Assembly (NCBI RefSeq): GCF_013394385.1
Contig: NZ_AP022835.1
Span: 1-33,410, forward strand
From: Kocuria sp. TGY1127_2
GTDB lineage: Bacteria; Actinomycetota; Actinomycetes; Actinomycetales; Micrococcaceae
Reading direction: 5' to 3'
Length of the DNA: 33,410 nucleotides
Shown: positions 23,286 to 29,465 of the stretch, piece after piece
Position numbering within the stretch: the stretch's first letter is position 1
Layout: each line of letters starts with the position of its first letter
The notes under the pieces: generated by a model
What the model was told of the DNA's origin: nothing
Database searches by the model: none
What the model saw: only the letters and a program-made list of their open reading frames with translations
Program-made: the position numbers and the translations under genes

Positions 23286-23321
23286 ATGTTGCAACCCCCA
23301 CCAAGGGGAGGTGCGCTATGA
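23286..23321 (+). CDS. Leader peptide of the replication initiator
   Basis: AAGGAG at 23271-23276 is followed after nine bases by ATG and an 11-codon frame, MLQPPPRGGAL. Its stop (TGA, 23319-23321) overlaps the rep start codon (ATG, 23318-23320) in ATGA. The rep ribosome-binding site (AAGGGGAGG) lies inside the leader codons. Translation of rep is therefore probably coupled to translation of this peptide, as in several theta plasmids where such a leader is the target of copy control. Three consecutive prolines could slow the ribosome. The coding of the peptide is inferred from the site spacing and overlap. Confidence 0.6.
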   Translation: MLQPPPRGGAL

Positions 23322-24541
23322 CCAGTATAGCAACACCACCCGCCAGTAGCATCCCTCGGGGCGTCTCTTTCGCCACGCGGTCCAAGCGCAGCCCAGAGAC
23401 ACTTGCTCGATCCCGCAGGGCTAAGGCCGCCTATACCTCTCGACCGCGTACCGCTGGTAAAGATTGGGAGAGGTCCCCCCTGACCAGGGCTCAGGCAGCT
23501 CATCGTGAAGGCGTGATCTTGGCCCGCAACGCGGGCAAATGGCTCCGGGCCTTCAAGCACCACCCCGTCGTCTCTAAGCTCCCCCGCAGGACACGCCGCC
23601 CGCTGAAGGCATTTGTGAAGTGGTTGATCAATCAGAACAACCCCAAGACGATGACGGTCTCATTCACTCGGCAAGCAGCGATGGACTACTTCCGGGTCAG
23701 CCGTCGAACCGTTGACTACTGGGTATTCCGTCTCCGCTTCTTCGGGTTGCTGGCCTCCATCGCGTCCGGTCGATCCGCCCGCTACGCACCCAAAGGCCAA
23801 CCCACGACTGATCTCGCACCGGTCTACACCTTCACCATCCCCGACCCGGACCACAAGCTCTTCGGCAACCCAGATCTCATCGACACCGAGAGCATTCATT
23901 GCACCCCCTCTCCCGTAAGGGAGAGTAAGACTTCCTGGGTTAAGACCGGGACCCAAAAAATCAGCTACCAAACCCTGTGTGCTCGCGCCTACGCACGCTA
24001 CGCACGGCAGCACCGCGCTTCCTTGGAGTCGAAACGGCAACAGCTCTTCCCTGCTCACGCCCAGAAAGCCGAAGCAAGCCAACTCAAGCACCTCGCCCGC
24101 TGCTTACAGCATCACTCCCCCGCCGATCTACGACGCATCGCCCTAGAACCGATCTTGGCCGAGACGACCCTGCTCTTCCGGGCCGGATGGCAAATCGCCG
24201 ACATCCTCCACGCCCTAGAGACCCGCCCCGACGGCAGCAGGTGGGACACCAGCGGATCCGGCGGAATGCGCTCCGTCCAAGCATGGCTCCGGCTCCGACT
24301 GAAAGCCTGGATAAAAGACTCTCGACCCCTGATAGCTCCGTCGGAACTCAAAGCTCAAGCTGATACAGCCCGAAAGGCAGAACAGGCCCGTCAACGGGCA
24401 CAGGCAGCGGCTGAACTCAAACAGTCAGCCCCGAAGGATTCCCCTGCCCGTGTGGCCGTCCGAAGGAAGACGGCCATCATCCGTTGTGGTAGCGAGCAAG
24501 CCGCCCGGAATCAACATCCGGAACTATTCGAAAGCGCCTGA
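23318..24541 (+). CDS. Plasmid replication initiator protein
   Basis: A 407-residue basic protein. The N-terminal 60 residues are Arg/Ser-rich. Near 110-150 is a winged-helix-like unit (FTRQAAMDYFRVSRRTVDYW, then VFRLRFFGLLASIASGRSAR) that should read DNA at the origin. The middle holds Tyr/Arg-rich helices (YQTLCARAYARYARQHRASL), and the C-terminus is a charged Ala/Gln-rich helix. I see no rolling-circle HUH motif or primase motif, so I read it as a theta-type initiator of an actinobacterial plasmid family; the exact family is not certain. The start at 23318 has AAGGGGAGG seven bases upstream. The gene is last in a small control region of a DNA-binding protein, hairpin and leader peptide. 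An ISL3 element sits 11 bases after its stop. Confidence 0.75.
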   Translation: MTSIATPPASSIPRGVSFATRSKRSPETLARSRRAKAAYTSRPRTAGKDWERSPLTRAQAAHREGVILARNAGKWLRAFKHHPVVSKLPRRTRRPLKAFVKWLINQNNPKTMTVSFTRQAAMDYFRVSRRTVDYWVFRLRFFGLLASIASGRSARYAPKGQPTTDLAPVYTFTIPDPDHKLFGNPDLIDTESIHCTPSPVRESKTSWVKTGTQKISYQTLCARAYARYARQHRASLESKRQQLFPAHAQKAEASQLKHLARCLQHHSPADLRRIALEPILAETTLLFRAGWQIADILHALETRPDGSRWDTSGSGGMRSVQAWLRLRLKAWIKDSRPLIAPSELKAQADTARKAEQARQRAQAAAELKQSAPKDSPARVAVRRKTAIIRCGSEQAARNQHPELFESA

Positions 24542-24552
24542 TGGCAACATCC

Positions 24553-25987
24553 GGCTCTTCACAATTCGGGGTGTAGGTGTGGTCTGAATCCGCCGGCTTC
24601 GAGGAGTGCGCGGGCGATGTAGTTGGTGAGGTTGCGGAAGCCGAGGGCCAGGCCACGCAGGTGCTCGAGGCGACCGTTCACGGCTTCGGTAGGTCCGTTG
24701 CTCGTGCGCGGCCGGTCGAAGTAGGCCAGGACGTCGCAGGCGCGTCTGGTCAGGGTGCGGCCGAGCTTGCGCAGTTCTACCAACGCCTCAGGCACACTGT
24801 CGGCGAGGGCGTCGATCACGGAGCTCATCTCGACGCGGCCGGCTGCCCGGTCGGGGTGACGGTAGGCGGAGATCATGCGCTGGTAGATCCCCCAGGTGCA
24901 CTCGACTTGCACGTGCCGGTCCCCAGCGAAGAGCTTGTCAAGGCGCTCGTGCTGGCGGTCGGTGAGCAGGTCAGCCCCGGTGTGCAGGGTCCGCCGCGCG
25001 GTGTAGAGCGGGTCGCCCTTGCGTCCGCGGTGTCCGTGCAGTTCCTGCTGGACTCGGCGGCGGCACTCATCGAGAGCGTCCCCGGCCAACCGGATGACGT
25101 GGAAGGGATCCATAACCGTGACGGCGTCCGGCAGCTCCTCGGTGGTGGCGGTCTTGAAGCCCGCGAACCCATCCATGGCCACGACCTCGATCCCATCGCG
25201 CCAAGCCTGGTCCCGCTCGGCCAGCCAGTCCTTGAACGCCTTCTTCGACCGACCTTCGACCACGTCCAGCAGGCGTGAGGGCCCGGTGCCGTCCCGGACC
25301 GGGGTGAGGTCGATGATCACGGTGACGTACTTGTCACCGCGCCGGGTGTGCCGCCACACGTGCTCATCGACCCCGACGACCTTGACACCGTCCAGGCGGG
25401 TCGGGTCCTCGATGAGCAGACGCCGGCCCTCAGCCAGGACCGCGTCGTTGGCGGTGTTCCACGCCACGCCCAGTCCTTCGGCAACTCGGGCCATCGACAG
25501 GTGGCCGACGACGATCCCGACCAGACCCCACCGCAGGCCGGCGCGGGAGATCTTGGCCCGCGGCGGCGCCGCAGCGGTGGTGTCCTGACGCCACACGTGC
25601 GAGCACTCCTTGCAGCGGTAGCGGCGCACGGTGAGCACCAGCGTGGTAGGGCGCCACCCGAACGGCTCGTGCGCCAACTCCCTGCTCACCGTGTCACGGG
25701 GCACGCCCTGGCAGCCGCACCGCCTGCACCAGTCGTCCGGCTCCACGACCCGGCACGCCAGCACGGACCGGTCAGGCTCGAGCAGCTGGCCGGTGACCTC
25801 CAGACCGAGGCCGTCGAGGCGGGTGAAGGTAGTCAGGTCAGGGCGCGTGAAGGTAGCGTCAGGCACGTCGAGGTCTTCCGGACGGGTTGTGTGAGAACTC
25901 CCATCATCGGAAGACCTCGACCCTCACCCCGACACCGACGCGCCGCCCCAGGTCGCACCACAGCTACACCCTCATCTGTGAAGAGCC
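24553..25987 (-). mobile_element. ISL3-family insertion sequence, complete
   Basis: The ends are imperfect inverted repeats beginning GGCTCTTCACA. The left end reads GGCTCTTCACA then GGGTGTAG-G-TGTGG; the right end, read inward, is GGCTCTTCACA then GGGTGTAG-C-TGTGG. GGCTCTTC is the usual ISL3-family terminus. One transposase fills the element. The flanking eight bases (CAACATCC on the left, GGTATTCT on the right) do not match, so there is no visible target duplication. This suggests a later deletion or recombination next to the element. Confidence 0.85.
24559..25866 (-). CDS. ISL3-family transposase
   Basis: A 435-residue transposase. The N-terminal zinc-ribbon-like part has Cys pairs (WCRRCGC and YRCKECSHVW) for end binding, followed by a helix-turn-helix (GHLSMARVAEGLGVAWNTAN). 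The DDE_Tnp_ISL3 catalytic domain follows: VVGVDEHVWRHTRRGDKYVT with the first Asp, VVAMDGFAGFKTATTEELPD with the second, and TSNGPTEAVNGRLEHLRGLA with the catalytic Glu. The length is typical and there are no breaks, so the element may still be active. It is GC-richer than the neighbouring rep gene, which suits a recent arrival. Confidence 0.93.
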   Translation of the reverse strand: MPDATFTRPDLTTFTRLDGLGLEVTGQLLEPDRSVLACRVVEPDDWCRRCGCQGVPRDTVSRELAHEPFGWRPTTLVLTVRRYRCKECSHVWRQDTTAAAPPRAKISRAGLRWGLVGIVVGHLSMARVAEGLGVAWNTANDAVLAEGRRLLIEDPTRLDGVKVVGVDEHVWRHTRRGDKYVTVIIDLTPVRDGTGPSRLLDVVEGRSKKAFKDWLAERDQAWRDGIEVVAMDGFAGFKTATTEELPDAVTVMDPFHVIRLAGDALDECRRRVQQELHGHRGRKGDPLYTARRTLHTGADLLTDRQHERLDKLFAGDRHVQVECTWGIYQRMISAYRHPDRAAGRVEMSSVIDALADSVPEALVELRKLGRTLTRRACDVLAYFDRPRTSNGPTEAVNGRLEHLRGLALGFRNLTNYIARALLEAGGFRPHLHPEL

Positions 25988-26108
25988 GGTATTCTTGAAG
26001 TACGTCTCAGATTGCTTTGAAATCAGCTGAAGCACTCTGGGGTGAGGAATCGAGACTCTGAGAAGCCGGTAGGAGCACGCGAACTGACAACGCGGAAGGA
26101 GTCGACTT

Positions 26109-27326
26109 TTGACGACTCACAAGAGTGAACCCACCGGGACGACGCAAAGCCCGACGGGGGAGGTAGTGGTCGGGGTGCTGGCCGATCCGGTCGCCACCGC
26201 CCTGACAGTCGCGAAGCATCTCGAACGGAAACTGCCTGGCCTACTCGCCGAGCAGCTCGCTGACGGTCACTGGAGAGTGGAGGTGCACCGAGAGAGGCTG
26301 CCTCCCAGTGACGAGAAGCGGTTTGAGATGATGGACCTGGCAGCCGAGCGTAAGCGGGAACATGGCTGGGACCTCGCGGTATGCGTGACCGACTTGCCAC
26401 TGATGATCGACCGGCGCCCCGTCGTCGCTGACGCCGACCACAGTCGGAACGTGGCGGTGGTTTCACTGCCGGCCTTCGGGGCCATGAACCTACGAAGGCG
26501 AGTTTCAGAGGTGGTGACGCAGCTCATTGGGGACATGCGCGGCGGGACCACTCCGAAGGACGGGTCCCAGGCGCATCGGCGGTCACGGGTCCCGGCTCTG
26601 GGCGGCGCCTTCGAGCGGACGACCCCAGACCAAGACGGGGTCGACGTCCGTATCTTCGCGAACCGCGGGCGGCTGCGGCTGCTCGTGGGAATGGTCCGGG
26701 ATAATCGTCCGTGGCGGCTGGTCTCCGGTCTCCGAGGGGCGTTGGTGGGAGCGTTCGCGTTCAGCGCGTTCTATCTGTTGAACACCACGCTGTGGGAACT
26801 CGCACTCACCATGGCAGCGTGGCAGCTGGTCGCCGTCGTCGTTGCCTCAATTACGGCAATGATCACTTGGCTCATCGTCTATCACCGCCTCTGGGAACGA
26901 GCCAAAGATCTGCCGCCGCAGGAACGTGAGCGAACGGTGCTGTTCAACGCGTCGACTGTCTTGACCCTCGCTATTGGGCTGATGTGCGGCTATGCGGGGC
27001 TGTTCGTCCTGAACCTGACTGCCGCGCTGATCGTTTTCACTCCGGAGGTGTTCACCCAGTACGCCGGAGACGCATACGGACTGGGCGAGTATCTCCTGGT
27101 GACCCTGTTCGCGACCGCCGCTGCGACGATCGCGGGTGCGATTGGGTCTGGCTTCGAAAGTGAAGAGTCGGTGCACGAGGCCGCCTATAGCTACCGGGAG
27201 CGCGCACGGCGCGAGAAGCGGCGCCGCTCACGCAGCGCAGAGAACAATGACAGCGCGGTCCACGACGCGGCGCAGAACGACGACACATCTCGTGCAGAGG
27301 ACTCCGATGCAGGCCCGGACCACTGA
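26109..27326 (+). CDS. Actinobacterial membrane protein of unknown function
   Basis: A 405-residue protein from a TTG at 26109, chosen because AAGGAG lies eight bases upstream. Residues ~20-200 are a soluble alpha/beta domain (VVVGVLADPVATALTVAKHL, HGWDLAVCVTDLPLMIDRRP, NVAVVSLPAFGAMNLRRRVS). Residues ~205-350 carry four membrane helices, and the tail is charged and Arg/Asp-rich. The layout matches a family common in actinobacterial genomes whose function is not established; I recall some members labelled as tetrahydrofolate dehydrogenase, which nothing here supports. On a plasmid it may be cargo brought in with the IS. It sits 121 bases after the ISL3 element and is not obviously part of the partition operon. 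Confidence 0.7.
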   Translation: MTTHKSEPTGTTQSPTGEVVVGVLADPVATALTVAKHLERKLPGLLAEQLADGHWRVEVHRERLPPSDEKRFEMMDLAAERKREHGWDLAVCVTDLPLMIDRRPVVADADHSRNVAVVSLPAFGAMNLRRRVSEVVTQLIGDMRGGTTPKDGSQAHRRSRVPALGGAFERTTPDQDGVDVRIFANRGRLRLLVGMVRDNRPWRLVSGLRGALVGAFAFSAFYLLNTTLWELALTMAAWQLVAVVVASITAMITWLIVYHRLWERAKDLPPQERERTVLFNASTVLTLAIGLMCGYAGLFVLNLTAALIVFTPEVFTQYAGDAYGLGEYLLVTLFATAAATIAGAIGSGFESEESVHEAAYSYRERARREKRRRSRSAENNDSAVHDAAQNDDTSRAEDSDAGPDH

Positions 27327-27671
27327 GGAGGCAATAGGTCGGCGGTGGATGGTGGGGCTCAAGTTCTTCGCGTACGTAAGCCCTGCCCGCATGAATGGTC
27401 GCTGAGGGATCCCTCAACGAGCTACTACTTTCGTTTTTGGTAGACATAGAAGCGATCACCATAGCCATACCCGCAACGCTGATGGGGTCTGCTGCACGAT
27501 CCGGTGACATCCGACCGTGCAGCGGCACTCCCGGCTACACCCTCGATCGCGAAGAGCCCAACATCCCCACGAACACTCATACCCACTTACCCACAAACAT
27601 GGGGTAGTGGATTTCCCCATTTACACATACGGGGGTACCCACCAATGTGGGTATGTGGTAATGTGTCATAC
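27327..27671. other. Intergenic region upstream of parA with palindromes and partition-type repeats
   Basis: It holds no gene. TGAGGGATCCCTCA (27403-27416) is a perfect 14-base palindrome. GCTGCACG (27491-27498) and CGTGCAGC (27516-27523) are perfect arms of a possible hairpin. The last 90 bases carry the partition-type sites listed separately. Short tandem-like CCCAC/CCAC motifs run from 27556 to 27660. Confidence 0.6.
27588..27653. repeat. Partition site/operator repeats before parA
   Basis: TACCCAC-CAAT-GTGGGTA (27636-27653) is a perfect inverted repeat. TACCCACAAACATGGGGTA (27588-27606) is an imperfect copy. The same motif recurs in and after the downstream partner gene, so these are probably ParB-type binding sites that serve as centromere and/or operator. 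Confidence 0.65.
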
Positions 27672-28265
27672 ATGAGCACCACAATAGGAATCGTCCAATC
27701 GAAGGGCGGCGTCGGAAAAACCACAACCGCCATTTATCTAGGACTGGCCCTCAAAGATCACGGCACGGTCGAAGTCTGGGATGCTGACCCGCAGGGCTCA
27801 GCCACCGAATGGGCGGACGCTACCGCCGCCGCTGGCTACCCCTTGCCATTCCCGGTGACGGCGGTCAACGAGCCGCAACTGTCCAAAAAAGACAGTGAGG
27901 CGAGCTATCTGATCATCGACACCGGCCCCGGTAACCCTCGCGTCATGGACAAAACCATTGAGCGCGCTGACGTCGTCATCATTCCGACCAAGTCCAGCAG
28001 TGTGGACATGGCGAGGACGTGGTCAACGCTCGATGCCCTGCCGGAAGACCAGCCCGCGATCCTGTTAATGACACAGACCGATCCCCGCACGATCACGCAC
28101 CGACAAACGATCGAGGCGATAGATCAAGACGGGGCTGCATATTTCCAGACCCCCATCAAACACAAGGAATCCATCAAGGGCAGCGGGAACGGATACCCGA
28201 ACGACCTCGCCGGATATGAAGAAGTCGCAACAGAGCTCATCGAGCGCATCAAGGAGATGTCATGA
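27672..28265 (+). CDS. parA: ParA-family partition ATPase
   Basis: A 197-residue ATPase of the short (type Ib) ParA group, lacking the N-terminal DNA-binding domain of longer ParAs. The deviant Walker A motif is SKGGVGKTTTA at residues 10-20, with the signature Lys. The A' region is VEVWDADPQGSATEWAD and the Walker B region YLIIDTGPGNPRVMD. It moves plasmid copies to daughter cells by cycling on the nucleoid with its DNA-binding partner. ATG 27672 starts the conserved fold; the -10-like GGTAAT lies close upstream and no ribosome-binding site is evident, so the message may be leaderless. Its stop overlaps the partner's start (ATGA), a typical parAB arrangement. Confidence 0.93.
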   Translation: MSTTIGIVQSKGGVGKTTTAIYLGLALKDHGTVEVWDADPQGSATEWADATAAAGYPLPFPVTAVNEPQLSKKDSEASYLIIDTGPGNPRVMDKTIERADVVIIPTKSSSVDMARTWSTLDALPEDQPAILLMTQTDPRTITHRQTIEAIDQDGAAYFQTPIKHKESIKGSGNGYPNDLAGYEEVATELIERIKEMS

Positions 28266-28498
28266 CAGAAAAACGAGGGTCCATGACGCGCAGAAAACCC
28301 ACGCAACAACAATCCCACGAAACCACAAATGTGGGTATGGGGGCGGCATTCCCAAACCGAGCGGAGGGGGAGGTTCAACGTCGCCTGTCCGTAGACGTCC
28401 CCGAGTCAGTAAAGAAGAAGATCAAGCGGATCGCAACTGAACGAGACACAACCGTCCGCAAACTGATCATCGACTTCATCGACGATCTAGACACATAA
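28262..28498 (+). CDS. Ribbon-helix-helix partition partner (ParB/ParG-like)
   Basis: A 78-residue protein starting in the parA stop. The N-terminal 35 residues are flexible and basic, the type of arm that stimulates the ParA ATPase in ParG-like proteins. The C-terminus is a ribbon-helix-helix: strand QRRLSVDVPESV, helix KKKIKRIATERD, then TTVRKLIIDFIDDLD. It should bind the TACCCAC-N4-GTGGGTA repeats around the locus as centromere-binding protein and repressor. One copy of the repeat core (CCACAAATGTGG, 28323-28334) lies inside its own coding sequence. Confidence 0.8.
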   Translation: MTEKRGSMTRRKPTQQQSHETTNVGMGAAFPNRAEGEVQRRLSVDVPESVKKKIKRIATERDTTVRKLIIDFIDDLDT

Positions 28499-28503
28499 CC
28501 ACA

Positions 28504-28534
28504 TACCCACATACGTGGTACCCACAAATGTGGG
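28504..28534. repeat. Partition-type repeats between the parA partner and ssb
   Basis: TACCCACATACGTGGTA (28504-28520) and CCCACAAATGTGGG (28521-28534) lie head to tail. They repeat the motif found before parA and sit 22-52 bases before the ssb start, so they may tie ssb to the same regulator. Confidence 0.65.
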
Positions 28535-28555
28535 CCAATCCTTCGAGGAGTCCCA

Positions 28556-28948
28556 ATGAGTAACGAGATCCCCCTGACGATCGTTGGCAACCTCACCAAA
28601 GATCCCGAGCTTCGATACCGACCCGGCGGGGGAGAGGCAGTGCTGAGCTTCACGGTGGCCTCCACCCCGCGATACTACTCCAAGGCCGAACGGGACTACG
28701 TCGATGGGGAGACCACGTTTATGCCGTGCTGGCTGAACTCGCGAGGCAGCGAAGCCGCCAACGGGTACCTGGAACGACTCTCGGAGACCTTCAAAAAAGG
28801 CGATCACGTGATCGCCGTCGGGGAACTGATCACCAAGACCAAAGACACTGACGGGCAGACTCAGCGATGGAATGAACTCAAGGTCCGCGAGATCGGAGCT
28901 TCCCCGCGATTCCGGACCGTCACCATCGACCGGGAGACCACCAACTAG
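28556..28948 (+). CDS. ssb: Single-stranded DNA-binding protein
   Basis: A 130-residue SSB with the OB-fold core: IPLTIVGNLTKDPELRYRPG at the start, then AVLSFTVASTPRYYSKAERD, CWLNSRGSEAANGYLERLSE and KKGDHVIAVGELITKTK. It lacks the long Gly/Pro-rich linker and the acidic C-terminal tip of chromosomal SSBs, as is common for plasmid copies. It probably protects single-stranded plasmid DNA during replication or after conjugative entry. AGGAG lies eight bases before ATG 28556. It follows the partition locus and precedes a small membrane-protein gene by 12 bases. Confidence 0.92.
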   Translation: MSNEIPLTIVGNLTKDPELRYRPGGGEAVLSFTVASTPRYYSKAERDYVDGETTFMPCWLNSRGSEAANGYLERLSETFKKGDHVIAVGELITKTKDTDGQTQRWNELKVREIGASPRFRTVTIDRETTN

Positions 28949-28960
28949 GGGAGAGCAGCC

Positions 28961-29242
28961 ATGAGCCAAGAACAGCAACCATTTCTTCCCGAGTACTACA
29001 AGCCCTCGCGGGCCAAGCGGTCCTTCTCGGTGTGGCGAATGGTCACGGCGCCGGTGCGATGGGGCCACCAAGCGGCCCGTACCGCGGCCCCGTTCATCGG
29101 CATGCTGTTCTTCTTCATTCCCGGAGCCCGCAATCGGTTCGGCTTGGGATACGTCTACGCCTGGTTCCTGATGATCTTCTTCATCGCAGCAGTCGCAACC
29201 AGCCTCGTCCTGAGCACAGGCAGCACCCATCAACACCCCTGA
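28961..29242 (+). CDS. Small membrane protein downstream of ssb
   Basis: A 93-residue protein with a soluble, basic N-terminus (PFLPEYYKPSRAKRSFSVWR) and two hydrophobic segments (AAPFIGMLFFFIPGA and WFLMIFFIAAVATSLVLSTG). It is 12 bases after ssb, with GGGGAG before its ATG, so it is co-expressed with ssb. I do not recognise the family. In this place it may belong to a transfer or establishment operon whose remaining genes were lost when the restriction module arrived. Confidence 0.68.
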   Translation: MSQEQQPFLPEYYKPSRAKRSFSVWRMVTAPVRWGHQAARTAAPFIGMLFFFIPGARNRFGLGYVYAWFLMIFFIAAVATSLVLSTGSTHQHP

Positions 29243-29465
29243 GACAACGACTCACCATCGAAAGGACAGACCAATGAGCACCCACGAAGCGAACAGATGT
29301 GTAGCACAATTCATCAACTGACGGTAGACTTGCACATGTAGAACGTGCACCGAATTATGCACACAACGCGGCGAATGATGATCCGCGGCAATCCGGTCTT
29401 CGTACAGCAGCATCTCTCACAGGCCGGAGACTGGTGCATGATGGACCGAACGTGGTGCAGAGACT
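29243..29465. other. Short stretch with gene fragments before the restriction-modification gene
   Basis: GAAAGGAC precedes an ATG at 29274 whose frame (MSTHEANRCVAQFIN) stops after 15 codons. It looks like the first codons of the next operon gene, cut off. A further small frame, ending GDWCMMDRTWCRDSN at about 29472, is not recognised. This probably marks the join between the ssb operon and the defence module. Confidence 0.45.

Noticed and set aside
24577-25278. Plus-strand frames opposite the ISL3 transposase
   Set aside because: Antisense shadows; the transposase frame carries the DDE motifs.
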